DNA of 64,000 nt from Streptomyces coelicoflavus (GCF_003112555.1 NZ_BEWB01000004.1:186001-250000); one strand, 5' to 3'; shown: positions 16,506 through 28,818, counted from the stretch's first letter. Program-made: numbers and translations. The notes: generated by a model from the letters alone, not told the origin.

Positions 16506-16931
16506 GTGGGACGGTTTGAAGCATTCGGGACCGGATTCAAGGCAGATTTCGACGTCCGTGTCGGCCCGGCCCACTCCGCATGGGACTGCCCGGTGTTCGC
16601 CCGCGAACTGCGTGCCGACGTGGAACGCGTCATGGGGATCACCTTTGACACCGACGGCGATGGCCGGGACGCCTCGGGCGGCTACCGCTTCTGGTTCGAG
16701 AACGACGAACTCAGCTTCCACCTCATCGTGGACGATCCGGAGGAGGGCCGGCCCCTCGACAGGGTTCCCGCCTACGCCGTCCCCGTCTCCCGCTCCGAGC
16801 GGGTGGCCACCTGGGAACTCGCCGAGAGGCTGTACGACGGCCTCGACGACCTCGGGACCTACCTCCTGATCGCGTTCGAGAGGGACGGCATGCCCGTCGC
16901 CGCCAACTTCGACATCGGCGACGACTGGTGA
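16506..16931 (+). CDS. Putative immunity protein for the adjacent Rhs toxin
   Basis: The 141-residue protein starts at GTG 16506, preceded by AAGGA with 7-nt spacing; the longer frame from 16452 lacks such a site. It is clearly acidic (many Asp/Glu, ending in ANFDIGDDW) and has no signal peptide or membrane segment, so it should be cytosolic. I do not recognise a named family. Its place directly after the toxin tip on the same strand, 80 bp downstream, its size and its acidity fit an immunity protein that neutralises a basic nuclease. It appears intact although the toxin gene is broken, as expected if it is still protective or only recently useless. Confidence 0.6.
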   Translation: MGRFEAFGTGFKADFDVRVGPAHSAWDCPVFARELRADVERVMGITFDTDGDGRDASGGYRFWFENDELSFHLIVDDPEEGRPLDRVPAYAVPVSRSERVATWELAERLYDGLDDLGTYLLIAFERDGMPVAANFDIGDDW

Positions 16932-16960
16932 CCAGCCGTCCTCCTGCAAGGGAAAGGCAC

Positions 16961-17497
16961 ATGCGAACCACCGCCGGGAGAGCCCGACGAGCGGCGGCCG
17001 CCGCCGGGTTGATACTCGTCACCGGATGCAGCGCCGACACCGGGCATGCGCCGGCACCTTTCGACCAGAAGGCCGTGCAGACGGACCTGAACGAGGCCAT
17101 AGCGGCCGCCGGACTGCCCGAGGGGGAAACCACGAAGGGATTCCCGGCGCCCAGCCGGTCGTCCGAACTGGCGGCCGAACTGGCACCGTGCGTGGTGTCG
17201 TGGTCCGCGTCCGGTTACCCTTCCCCTGACGCTCGCAAGGATTTCAACGCCCTGCTCACCGTCTTGGGTGCCCGCGGCTGGAGGGAAGCCCAGCCCTCGG
17301 AGGAAGTACCGCTTGCGGAAGGCGGCTCCTATGTCCTGGCCACCTACAAGAAGCAAGGGTGGATACTCAACGCCCGTCACAGCAGCGCGCGGAACCTCAC
17401 CCGCTCCACCGCATTGGCCACCGACGAGTCGTGCTTCGACGAGTTGACCGACGACCGGCGTCCGAACGCTCCCCTGTCCGCCACCGCGGTGCCGTGA
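16961..17497 (+). CDS. Lipoprotein of unknown function
   Basis: The 178-residue protein starts at ATG 16961 behind AAGGGAAAGG. A twin-arginine-like basic N-terminus (RARRAAAAAG) and hydrophobic stretch lead to the lipobox LVTGC, so Cys at about residue 23 should be lipidated and the protein anchored outside the membrane. The mature part has two further cysteines that could form a disulfide (CVVSW near 78, ESCFDEL near 160). No family is recognised. It begins 29 bp after the immunity gene and is probably cotranscribed. Exported lipoproteins often close Streptomyces toxin loci, but a role here is only positional inference. Confidence 0.7.
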   Translation: MRTTAGRARRAAAAAGLILVTGCSADTGHAPAPFDQKAVQTDLNEAIAAAGLPEGETTKGFPAPSRSSELAAELAPCVVSWSASGYPSPDARKDFNALLTVLGARGWREAQPSEEVPLAEGGSYVLATYKKQGWILNARHSSARNLTRSTALATDESCFDELTDDRRPNAPLSATAVP

Positions 17498-17929
17498 TGA
17501 TGAGTTGTGGCTGAGGGGGAGAACGTGGTGACGCGTGGTACCCGCGTCCGGCTGGACGGCTACGCATCGACGAACGGAGCCGCACCGACGGCGATGGCCG
17601 GTGGGTATCGGCATGGAGATCGTCGTCGTGTTGGCCGGCGGCGCCGGCCCCCGATCCCATGAGAAATGGCGTGTCGGGCAGCCGCTGACCGGGCCGGCCT
17701 CGGCACCCGTCATCGTGATTGCCGGGTCCGCCGTCGCCTGGGCGCTGGACGCCGCGGCACAGGGCACTTGGGCCGCGGCCACGTTTCACCGCGCACCGGG
17801 TGTACCGGAGTCACTGACGCACTGCTTCCTCGAAGCGGCGGCCGTACCGGCTCTGTGGCACCTCCTCACGGACCTCCCTGCGGCCGCGGTCGGCACGTTC
17901 GTTCTCGGGGCCATGGGGCGCGCCCCGCA
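17498..17929. other. Intergenic stretch with a possible gene remnant
   Basis: This 430-bp stretch contains no convincing complete gene. One plus-strand frame (about 17613-17960) encodes two hydrophobic segments, APVIVIAGSAVAWAL and AAVGTFVLGAMG, then runs on antisense through the xylanase without a stop, so it can only be a truncated remnant or chance. Confidence 0.35.
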
Positions 17930-17954
17930 GGCCGCCGCCATCGTGGCGGCGGCC
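17930..17954 (-). terminator. Terminator hairpin of the xylanase gene
   Basis: A perfect 11-bp inverted repeat, GGCCGCCGCCA (17930-17940) and TGGCGGCGGCC (17944-17954), has a 3-nt loop and lies 27 nt past the xylanase stop in its direction of transcription. Confidence 0.65.
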
Positions 17955-17981
17955 CGGGGTCGTCAACGGTGTCCTGCTGGA

Positions 17982-21340
<3,359 letters not shown>

Positions 21341-21355
21341 CCCTCGGCGTCCACG

Positions 21356-21399
21356 GTGGGAGGCACCCCGGCCGGCCGCCCGGCCGGGGTGCCTCCCAC
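21356..21399. terminator. Strong 20-bp-stem terminator
   Basis: A perfect inverted repeat with 20-nt arms (21356-21375 and 21380-21399; starts GTGGGAGGCACCCC) and a CCGC loop lies 15 nt after the GH62 stop. The next gene converges, so it may serve both transcripts. Confidence 0.75.
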
Positions 21400-21481
21400 C
21401 CCGCGGTGAGCAGGGCGTGGACGAGGGCCGGCAGGGCCATGCCGGTGTGCGGGGCGCGCCCCGACGGCCCGGGCGCGGTGG

Positions 21482-23584
21482 TCATGTCGGCCGAGCCCGC
21501 GGCCCGTGCGGAGGCTGGACCCGCTCGGTGGTGGCAGGCCTCTCACAGGGTGCGGGGGTTCGCAGTGCCACGACGGCCACGTCGTCGTCGCCGTCGGCGG
21601 CGGGGACCGTTGCCAGGAGCGCGTCGCAGAAGTCGTCCAGTGGCAGCCGTGCCGCGTCGATGGCGTGTCGGCGCAGCCGTTCGAGGCTGACGTCGATGTC
21701 CTCGTCGCGCCGCTCGACGAGTCCGTCGGTGTACAGCAGCAGTGTGGAACCTGTGGGCAGGGTTTCGGCCGCGCTGACGTAGTGGGGGTCCGGGACGAGG
21801 CCGAGGAGCGGGTCCTGGGCCTCGGTGAGGAAGCGGGCGGTGCCGTCGGCCCCGACGAGGAGGGGTGGCGGGTGCCCGGCCACCGAGTAGTGGAACGTGA
21901 AGAGGCCGGTGGCCTCCCGCTCCACGCGGCCGAGGATGCAGGTCGCCGTGCACTCGAGATACAGGGTCTGCACGGACAGGTCCAGGCGGCGCAGGACGTC
22001 GCCGGTGGATTCCCGGCGGTCCAGGGCGAGCCCGCGCAGCATGTTGCGCAGCTGGCTCATGTTGACCGCTGCGGGCAGGTCGTGCCCGGTGACGTCTCCG
22101 ACGGTGAGCACGAGGGTTCCGTCGGTCGGCGAGAAGGAGTCGTACCAGTCCCCGCCGACCTCGGCCGCGGCGTTGCTGGGCCGGTAGCGGACGGCGAGCT
22201 CCAGGTCGGGCAGGTCCGGTGGGTCGGTGAGCAGGCTGCGCTGGAGGGCCAGTGCCACCTGTTTGGTGCGCTGGTACTCCAGGGCGCTGCGGAGCGGTGC
22301 GTGGGCCTGCTTCAGGACAAGCCTCAGGAGTTCGCTCTCCGGTCGGCCCAGGGGCGGGCGGTTCCCGCTCACGGAGGCCGTGACCAGGGCCGCGACCGTT
22401 CCTTCGACGACGACGGGCAGCAGGATCACGCTGTTCGCTCCGGCCGCCAGCCAGGGCTCCTCACCCGACGGGGCGAGCTGGGGCGGGGGCGAACCGGGCG
22501 GGAAGACGGCGTGGACGGGAGCACGTTGCTCGACGGCGCGTGCCAGGGGACTGCCGGGGCTCAGGTGCTCCTCCCGGTGCGGTGGCAGCTCGGGCAGGTC
22601 CGGCCGGGTGGTGGCGGCGACGCGTTCGGCCGACCGGGTACCGCCCGGGTGGGGCAGTGCCTGGGGGAGGAGGTAGACGGTGCAGCTGTCGGCCACGGCG
22701 GGCACGATCACACGGGTGAGAGCGAGGAGCATCTCCTCCAGCCGCATGATCCCGGCGCTGGCGGCACTGGCACGGGCCAGAAGCTCCTCGCGGCGTGTCT
22801 CCTGCCACTCCTGCTCGACGTCCCGGCAGGTGCCCACCCACTCCAGCACCTCGTCGCCGTCGATGACGGGCGCGGCCTCGACGGAGACGCGCCGGAAGCT
22901 CCCGTCGACCGTGCGCACCCGGTAGGAGACGGTGAACCGGGGCGGCACCTCGGCGAGCGCCCGGTACCAGTCCCGCAGGACCGGCTCCCGGTCGTCGGGG
23001 TGGATGACCTCCGCCCAACCGTCGCCCCGGTACTCCTCCCAGCGCTGCCCCGTCATCTGCTCCCAGCCGGGGCTGCGCTCGACGACCCCGCCGCGGGGGG
23101 CCATCACCCAGATCACCTGCGAACCGGCGGCGGTGACCAGGCCGGCGTACCGCAGCAAGGCGCGTCGGCGTTCCTCGGCCACGATGCGGATCCGCTCCGC
23201 CTCGGTCATCTGTTCGGTCATCTCCAGCCACACCCCGAGGATCCCGGGCGTTCCGTCGGCCGAGGTCAGCCGCGACACACTGCAGCCGGCGTATGACGGC
23301 CGCTTCTCGGTTCCGGAACCGGTGAGGGCGGCGGGAGCGGCCGTGAGCACCTCGGCACGGCCGGTGGCCAGCACCCGGTCGAGGGTGTCGAAGTACGCGG
23401 TCCGGGCCAGATCGGGGAACGCCTCGCGCACCGGCGTGCCCAGGGGGCGGTCGCCGAACATGTTCCGGTGGGACGGGTTGGTGTAGGCGATCCGGTGTTC
23501 GGGTCCGTGCGTGATGACGACGGCCGTGAGCGCCGCGTCGAAGGCGTCGAGACCGATGGTCCTCAGGGGCCCGTCCTGGCTCAT
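21482..23584 (-). CDS. PAS-PAS-GAF-PP2C (SpoIIE-type) serine phosphatase
   Basis: I chose ATG 23584 (700 residues); the frame extends to 23713 but shows no domain there. Order: a PAS-like domain (about 15-130), a second PAS with PAC (about 150-270, WEEYRGDGWAEVIHPDDREP), a GAF-like region (about 285-440) and a C-terminal PP2C-type phosphatase (about 455-665). The metal-binding signatures are AAEVGGDWYDSF, VGDVTGHDLPAA and DGDDDVAVVAL. Such Streptomyces proteins dephosphorylate anti-sigma-factor antagonists and so activate alternative sigma factors in response to a sensed signal. No partner kinase or antagonist gene is adjacent. It is a soluble protein with no membrane segment. Confidence 0.9.
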   Translation of the reverse strand: MSQDGPLRTIGLDAFDAALTAVVITHGPEHRIAYTNPSHRNMFGDRPLGTPVREAFPDLARTAYFDTLDRVLATGRAEVLTAAPAALTGSGTEKRPSYAGCSVSRLTSADGTPGILGVWLEMTEQMTEAERIRIVAEERRRALLRYAGLVTAAGSQVIWVMAPRGGVVERSPGWEQMTGQRWEEYRGDGWAEVIHPDDREPVLRDWYRALAEVPPRFTVSYRVRTVDGSFRRVSVEAAPVIDGDEVLEWVGTCRDVEQEWQETRREELLARASAASAGIMRLEEMLLALTRVIVPAVADSCTVYLLPQALPHPGGTRSAERVAATTRPDLPELPPHREEHLSPGSPLARAVEQRAPVHAVFPPGSPPPQLAPSGEEPWLAAGANSVILLPVVVEGTVAALVTASVSGNRPPLGRPESELLRLVLKQAHAPLRSALEYQRTKQVALALQRSLLTDPPDLPDLELAVRYRPSNAAAEVGGDWYDSFSPTDGTLVLTVGDVTGHDLPAAVNMSQLRNMLRGLALDRRESTGDVLRRLDLSVQTLYLECTATCILGRVEREATGLFTFHYSVAGHPPPLLVGADGTARFLTEAQDPLLGLVPDPHYVSAAETLPTGSTLLLYTDGLVERRDEDIDVSLERLRRHAIDAARLPLDDFCDALLATVPAADGDDDVAVVALRTPAPCERPATTERVQPPHGPRARPT

Positions 23585-23812
23585 GTGCACCACCGATACC
23601 GGTTGGTCACCAGCCTCGCCGTCGGTTCCGACGGGAGTGGGTCCTCCGATGGTCCCACAACGCGGCCGACCGGGGCGCGGCGAAACCGGGCTGAACCCGT
23701 CCATCATGGTCATGTCGACCGTGACGGGCTCCCTCCCGGCCCCCGGGCTCGAGCCGTCCCTCGGTGCGGGTCGTCCGCGCCCTTGGGCATCGGCCGGACC
23801 GGACGGGAGGGT

Positions 23813-25018
23813 TCAGTGCTGGAAGGCGAGGAGCTTGGCGATGCCGTTGCGCTGGATCTCGGAGGTTCCGGTCAGTACGCGGAACATGCGGATCTTGCGG
23901 AACAGGTACTCCACCTCGTTGCCCTGGGTGAGCCCCTCCTTGCCGTGGATCTGCACGGCCTGGTCGAGGATGCGGAAGGCGGACTCGCCGACGAACAGCT
24001 TGCACATGAACGCCTCGGCCGGGACCTCCCGGCCCTGGTCGAGGGCGGTGAGCGCGGCGTAGGTCATGGAGCGCGCGGCGTACAGCTCGGTGGCCATGTC
24101 GGCGACCTTGTGCTGGATGGCCTGGAGCATGAGCAGGGGCTGGCCGGCGACCTGGCGGGTGCGGGTCCGGTCCAGGGTGAGCCGGAGGGCGCGGCGGGTG
24201 GCGCCCAGCACGGTGGGGCAGTGCAGGAGGCGGTTGGTGGTGACCCGGCCCAGCGCGATGCGCATGCCCGCGCCCTCCTCGCCCAGGAGGTTCGCGGCGG
24301 GGACGTAGCAGTCGTCGAGGACGACGTCGCTCTCGATGTGCTCGCCGGACATCGGCGTCGCGCCGTCCTCGACGCGGCAGCCGGGGCTGTCGAGGTCCAC
24401 GAGGAAGGCGGAGAAGCGGGGCTTGTCACCCTCCTGCTCGCCGGTCCCGGCCATCCGGGCGACGACGATCGCGAAGTCGGCGAAGGGGCCGGCGGAGGAG
24501 AACACCTTGTGCCCGGTCAGCCGGTAGCCGTCGCGGTCGCCGCCGGTGTCGCGCACGGCGACGGTGCGCATGGAGCGGACGTCGGACCCCGCGTCGGTCT
24601 CGGTGAGGGAGAAGCAGCAGGCCCGTTCGCCGCGGATCAGTGGCCGCAGGTAGGTGTCCAGCTGGTACGGGGTGGCGTGCTTGAGGATGTCGCCGGCGCG
24701 CAGCGGCCCGCCCATGTCGCCCAGCACGCAGTGGGACAGGACGCGTCCGGAGGCGCCCACCTCCTCCTTGAGAGCGGCCAGTTGGGTGTACGTGAGGTTC
24801 TGGCCGCCGTACTCCTCGGGCAGGTGGATGCCGTAGAAGCCCAGTTCGCGGCTGCGCCGCCAGACCGGTTCGAGGTCGGCGCGGGTGAGGCGGGTGGCGC
24901 GGGTGATGCCGCGGTCGCGCTCGTAGTCGGCCAGCTCGCCGTCCAGGTAGTCGCGCAGGCGCTCGACCAGTTCGGCGGTGCGCGGGTCGTCGTAAGCGGG
25001 GTGGAGGGAGAAGGTCAC
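23813..25018 (-). CDS. Acyl-CoA dehydrogenase
   Basis: The 401-residue FAD enzyme starts at GTG 25018 behind AGGAG. Family motifs are the CFSLTETDAGSDVRSM flavin/substrate loop (about residues 132-147), GHKVFSSAG and the C-terminal arginine-rich FRKIRMFRVLTGTSEIQRNG. In many ACADs the catalytic base is the Glu of YEGTS; here that position is Thr (LTGTSE). The base must therefore be elsewhere, as in isovaleryl- or long-chain-type enzymes, or the protein may have another activity. It follows an acyl-CoA ligase by 24 bp on the same strand, so the two would form and desaturate an acyl-CoA. The substrate is unknown. Confidence 0.88.
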   Translation of the reverse strand: MTFSLHPAYDDPRTAELVERLRDYLDGELADYERDRGITRATRLTRADLEPVWRRSRELGFYGIHLPEEYGGQNLTYTQLAALKEEVGASGRVLSHCVLGDMGGPLRAGDILKHATPYQLDTYLRPLIRGERACCFSLTETDAGSDVRSMRTVAVRDTGGDRDGYRLTGHKVFSSAGPFADFAIVVARMAGTGEQEGDKPRFSAFLVDLDSPGCRVEDGATPMSGEHIESDVVLDDCYVPAANLLGEEGAGMRIALGRVTTNRLLHCPTVLGATRRALRLTLDRTRTRQVAGQPLLMLQAIQHKVADMATELYAARSMTYAALTALDQGREVPAEAFMCKLFVGESAFRILDQAVQIHGKEGLTQGNEVEYLFRKIRMFRVLTGTSEIQRNGIAKLLAFQH

Positions 25019-25042
25019 TGCGTAACTCCTGTGAGAGATGAA

Positions 25043-26608
25043 TCAGTTGACGCGGCGGGTGGCGTCGGCCCAGTACGGTTCGCGGACGGCCTTGCGGTCG
25101 AGCTTGCCGTTGCGGTTGTGGGGGAGCGAGGCCGTGAACTCGACGGAGCGCGGCTTCTTGAAGCGGTCCAGGCGGTCGGCGCAGAAGGCGATCAGCTCGT
25201 CGGCGGTGGCCTCGGACCCGGCACGGCGGACCACGACGGCCTTGACGGCCTCGCCCCACTGCTCGTCCGGGACGCCGACGACACACGCCTCCTGGACGGC
25301 GGGGTGCTCGTAGAGGGCGGCCTCGACCTCGGTGCAGTAGATGTTGAAGCCGCCCGAGATGATCATGTCCTTCTTGCGGTCGACGAGGAAGAGGTAGCCG
25401 TCCTCCCGCATCCACGCCAGGTCGCCGGTGTGCACCCAGCCGTCGCGGAACGTCTCGGCCGACAGCTCCGGCTCCCGCCAGTACTCCCGTACGCAGTCGG
25501 GTCCGCGCACGATGACCTCGCCGACCTCGCGCGGGGCCAGCTCCCGGCCCGCCTCGTCGACGACGCGCAGTTCGGTGTCGTACATCGCCCGGCCGCACGA
25601 CTGGAGCAGCTCCGCGTCCTCCTTCACGGCGTGCGCGATCTCCGCGCCGCTCAGGCCCGCGACCACGCTGGTGGTCTCGCCGAGGCCGTAGCCCTGGGCG
25701 AGGACGGGGCCGAAGAACTCGACCGCGTCGCGCAGGCGCCGCGGGGAGATGGGCGCGCCGCCGACGCGCACGCTGGTGAGGGAGGAGAGGTCGTGGCCGG
25801 CGGCCCCGGGGTGGGCGAGGACCGTGTTCACCATGGCCGGCACGAGGAAGGTGGCGGTGATGCGTTCCCGCTCGACCGTCTCCAGGAAGGCCTTCGGGCT
25901 CCAGGCCGGCAGGACGTACGTCGTCGAGCCGCCGAAGACGCCCGCCAGCAGGCCCATTCCGGTGGCGTGGGTGATGGGGCCGCAGGCGAGGTAGCGGGTG
26001 CCGGGGCGGGGCCGGGACTCGTCGGACATCAGCAGCTTGCGCATGTTGGCGAGCCGGTTGCCGACGGTCTGCACGGCGGCCTTCAGGGCCCCGGTGGACC
26101 CGGAGGTGAAGTTCAGGACGCAGGGCGTGTCCTCGTCCACCTCCACCAAGCTCCCTGCGTCGTCGCCCTCTTGGAGGAGGGCCGGGTACGGGATCTCGTC
26201 CGGGCCCGGGTCCGCCGGTGCGTCCAGCGGTACGGGCAGGCAGCCGGTGCCGGACGCGGCGATGGCGGCGAGGGCGTCCTCGCGGTGGGCCGCGTCGAAG
26301 ATCAGGGCGCGGACCGGGGCGTAGCGCAGGATGTGCTCCACCTCGCCCCGGCCGAGGCGTGCGTTGATCGGCGCGCGGGTCAACCCGGCCTTGTACAGGG
26401 CGAACTCCACCTCCACCAGCTCGCCGCGGTTCCAGGCGAGCGAGGCCACCGCGTCGCCGGGGCGCAGGCCGCGGGCGGAGAGGGCGGAGGCCAGACGGCC
26501 GGTCGCACGGTCCAGTTCCGCGAACGTCCAGGAACGGTCGCCGCAGACGAGGGCCGGGGATTCGGGCCAGTAGCGGGCACTGCGGGTCAGGTAGGTGCCG
26601 AGATTCAT
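25043..26608 (-). CDS. Class I acyl-CoA synthetase (AMP-forming)
   Basis: From ATG 26608 the protein has 521 residues, the normal family size; the longer frame to 26749 runs through a tandem repeat and was rejected. ANL-superfamily motifs are all present: P-loop-like LNFTSGSTGALKA (about residues 160-172), GYGLGETTS, VHTGDLAWMREDGYLFLVD with the hinge region RKKDMIISGGFN, and the catalytic lysine in NRNGKLDRKAV near the C-terminus. It activates a carboxylic acid as adenylate and thioesterifies it to CoA. It is first in a two-gene unit with an acyl-CoA dehydrogenase and divergent from a TetR gene, with an operator-like region between. The acid substrate is unknown. Confidence 0.9.
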   Translation of the reverse strand: MNLGTYLTRSARYWPESPALVCGDRSWTFAELDRATGRLASALSARGLRPGDAVASLAWNRGELVEVEFALYKAGLTRAPINARLGRGEVEHILRYAPVRALIFDAAHREDALAAIAASGTGCLPVPLDAPADPGPDEIPYPALLQEGDDAGSLVEVDEDTPCVLNFTSGSTGALKAAVQTVGNRLANMRKLLMSDESRPRPGTRYLACGPITHATGMGLLAGVFGGSTTYVLPAWSPKAFLETVERERITATFLVPAMVNTVLAHPGAAGHDLSSLTSVRVGGAPISPRRLRDAVEFFGPVLAQGYGLGETTSVVAGLSGAEIAHAVKEDAELLQSCGRAMYDTELRVVDEAGRELAPREVGEVIVRGPDCVREYWREPELSAETFRDGWVHTGDLAWMREDGYLFLVDRKKDMIISGGFNIYCTEVEAALYEHPAVQEACVVGVPDEQWGEAVKAVVVRRAGSEATADELIAFCADRLDRFKKPRSVEFTASLPHNRNGKLDRKAVREPYWADATRRVN

Positions 26609-26638
26609 GGGGCCTGCTTCCGTGAACGAGGACGGAGA

Positions 26639-26670
26639 CTTCTGGGCTTCTGGGTTTCTGGGCTTCTGCG
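26639..26670. repeat. Four tandem 8-bp repeats in the ligase leader
   Basis: CTTCTGGG occurs at 26639-26646 and 26647-26654, followed by TTTCTGGG and CTTCTGCG. The array lies 30-62 bp upstream of the ligase ATG, in its untranslated leader. Confidence 0.7.
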
Positions 26671-26692
26671 CTGAGGGGCTGAGGGACTTCAG

Positions 26693-26738
26693 GAAGTTAA
26701 CAATGAGGCTGTTTACATACAGAGTGTTCAATAACTTC
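26693..26738. promoter_or_regulatory. Operator-like nested inverted repeats between ligase and TetR genes
   Basis: The outer arms GAAGTTA (26693-26699) and TAACTTC (26732-26738) are perfect. An inner pair, GTTAACA (26696-26702) and TGTTTAC (26710-26716), is near-perfect. The A+T-rich block stands out from its surroundings and fits a TetR-controlled divergent promoter. Confidence 0.5.
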
Positions 26739-26800
26739 TGGGGTGTCAAGAGTCTCCTACACTGGGCACCGCACCGGGCCGGACGACGGAGGAGGGGCTC

Positions 26801-27397
26801 ATGGCCGAGGACAGACGGACGAGGCGGTCACGCCGTGCCCTGGGGGCGGCCCTGATCGAACTGGTCCTGGAGCGCGGCTTCACCGCGCTGACGGTGGAGG
26901 ACATCACCGAGCGGGCGGACGTGGCCCGCGCCACCTTCTACGCCCACTTCCGGGACAAGGAGGACCTGTTCGCCCGCGTGACGGCCGACCTGCTGGCCGG
27001 GCTCTCCGAGCGGCTGGCCCCGGCGGTCGCCGACAGCGCGGTCGGCTTCACCGGCAAGCCGGTCCTGGAGATGCTGCGGCACGCGCGCGAGGAGCGCGAC
27101 CTGTACCGGATCGTGCTGCGCGGCGAGGGCGACGGCAAGCCGCTCCAGATGTTCGCCGACGCCTGCGCACGCGCGACGGCCGAGGAGTTCCGCGCCCGAG
27201 CGGAGCGCAACGCCGTGGAGCCGCGCATCGACCCCGAGCTGCTCGCCCGGGTGTGGGTGGGCGAGCAGCTCGGCGTGCTGCGCTGGTGGGTGGAGCAGGA
27301 GACGCCGTCCCTGCCCGCCGAGGAGGTCGTGCGGATGCTGCTCGACCTGGCGATGCGCGGACGCTACTGGGCCAGCGGCTTCGAACCCTCCGCCTGA
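26801..27397 (+). CDS. TetR-family transcriptional regulator
   Basis: The 198-residue protein starts at ATG 26801 behind GGAGGAGG. The N-terminal helix-turn-helix is clear (SRRALGAALIELVLERGFTA, VEDITERADVARATFYAHFR, residues 8-50). The C-terminal ligand domain is divergent. It is transcribed away from the acyl-CoA ligase/dehydrogenase pair and ends tail-to-tail, overlapping by 34 bp, with an MFS gene. It is the likely repressor of the ligase unit and perhaps of the MFS/hydrolase genes, whose gap also has a TGTTCAA motif. An acyl-CoA or the free acid is the probable effector; this is inference from similar systems. Confidence 0.9.
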   Translation: MAEDRRTRRSRRALGAALIELVLERGFTALTVEDITERADVARATFYAHFRDKEDLFARVTADLLAGLSERLAPAVADSAVGFTGKPVLEMLRHAREERDLYRIVLRGEGDGKPLQMFADACARATAEEFRARAERNAVEPRIDPELLARVWVGEQLGVLRWWVEQETPSLPAEEVVRMLLDLAMRGRYWASGFEPSA

Positions 27398-28818
27398 GGA
27401 GCCGGGTTCAGGCGCCGCGCGTCGCGCTCCGGCCGGATGGCGGCCAGGGCGAGGAGCCCGCAGACCAGCATGACGGCGGCGGACAGCAGGAAGGCGTGGG
27501 TGTAGCCGGCGCCGGGGGAGTCGGCGGAGTCCAGCAGGTGCCCGGTGACATAGGGGGCGACGAGGCCCGGGAGGGTGCCGGTCGCCGCGACGACGCCGAA
27601 CACCGCCCCGCGCTGCACCGGCGGGACGACGGCGGACGCGGTCATGTAGTGCAGCGGGAAGACGATGGCGTGGCCGCCGAACGCCAGGCCGAGCAGGACG
27701 AGATGGGGCGCCGGGCCGTCGACGAACGGAAGGGCGGCCATGGCCAGGGCCGCCAGGAGCACCGCGATCCCCTGCGGGGCGCCGCTCGTCCAGCGGGCGG
27801 AGCGGCCTCGGCGGCGCAGCCGGTCCACCAGCGGCGGCACCGACAGCAGCAGCACCAGGCTGAACGCGGAGATCGCGCTGATCACGGCGGCGGCGCCGCC
27901 CGGCGTCAGTTCGAGCCGGGTGCGCAGGTAGACGGGCAGCCAGGCGTGGCTCAACGCCAGCGCCCAGGAAGCGCCGAACGCCCCGGCGATGCTGCCGAGC
28001 ACCGTGCCGTTCAGCAGCAGGCGCCGGTACGGCAGCCGCTCCCGCGGGGCAGGGGCCGGGGTCGTGGCTGAGGCCGGGGCCGGGGCGAGGGCGCCGTCGC
28101 GGTCGTGCGGAGCGGGGGCGTGGTCACGCGGCGCGGGAGCGTGGTCGCGCGGTGCCCGGGTGCGGGTGCCCGGCGCGCTGTCCTCGCCGTAGGGGCCGTC
28201 GTGCCCCACCTTCCACCAGACCAGGCTCCACACCGTGCTCGTCACCGCGAGCACCACGAAGGCGGAGCGCCAGCCGAAGGCGGTGATCAGCCAGGTCACG
28301 ACCGGCGCCGCGAACAGCGTGCCCAGGGCCGCACCGCTGATCTGCAGCGCCGACGGCAGGCCGCGCAGGTTCGCGGGGAACCACTTGTACAGGGCGTGCA
28401 TCGACATCGAGGCCGCCGGGCCCTCCGCCGCGCCGAGCAGCACCCGCCCCGCCACCAGCGCGGGCACCGACGCCACGAACAGCACCGGCAGTTGGGCGAC
28501 GGCCCAGACGACGGCCATCGTGAACAGCAGGACCCGGCTGGAGACGCGCGCCGACACGAAGCCGACGACCAGCCCGGACAGGCTGAACAGCAGGGCGAAC
28601 GAGCTGGAGATCATCCCGTACGTGCTGTTGCTGATCTCCAGCTCGTCCATGATCGGCACGGCCGCCAGGCCCAGGACGGACTTGTCCGCGTAGTTGATCA
28701 GCATGAACGCCACGATCATCGCGGTGATCAGCCAGGCCCGTCGGCGGTCGAACGCCGGGCGGCGCGGTGGTGCCGTGACGGGCTCACGCGGCGGCGCGGG
28801 CGTGGACGGTTCGACCAT
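27364..28818 (-). CDS. MFS transporter (ACS-like, 12-TM)
   Basis: The 484-residue protein has a first helix segment with NYADKSVLGLAAVPI, the form seen in anion:cation symporter-type carriers that import organic acids (NYxDRxxLxxA). Twelve hydrophobic segments are visible. A long Ala-Pro-Arg-Asp-His loop of about 50 residues (about 205-260, with repeated APRDHAP) separates the two halves. The start is ATG 28818. It is divergent from a serine hydrolase gene and near an acyl-CoA ligase, so import of the acid or ester later activated by the ligase is a reasonable inference. The overlap with the TetR gene is at the 3' ends only. Confidence 0.82.
   Translation of the reverse strand: MVEPSTPAPPREPVTAPPRRPAFDRRRAWLITAMIVAFMLINYADKSVLGLAAVPIMDELEISNSTYGMISSSFALLFSLSGLVVGFVSARVSSRVLLFTMAVVWAVAQLPVLFVASVPALVAGRVLLGAAEGPAASMSMHALYKWFPANLRGLPSALQISGAALGTLFAAPVVTWLITAFGWRSAFVVLAVTSTVWSLVWWKVGHDGPYGEDSAPGTRTRAPRDHAPAPRDHAPAPHDRDGALAPAPASATTPAPAPRERLPYRRLLLNGTVLGSIAGAFGASWALALSHAWLPVYLRTRLELTPGGAAAVISAISAFSLVLLLSVPPLVDRLRRRGRSARWTSGAPQGIAVLLAALAMAALPFVDGPAPHLVLLGLAFGGHAIVFPLHYMTASAVVPPVQRGAVFGVVAATGTLPGLVAPYVTGHLLDSADSPGAGYTHAFLLSAAVMLVCGLLALAAIRPERDARRLNPAPQAEGSKPLAQ

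Noticed and set aside
23468..26674. A 1068-codon open frame on the plus strand
   Set aside because: It runs antisense through the phosphatase, acyl-CoA dehydrogenase and ligase genes, has Gly/Val/Arg-rich composition and no recognisable domain. It is a shadow of high G+C coding.
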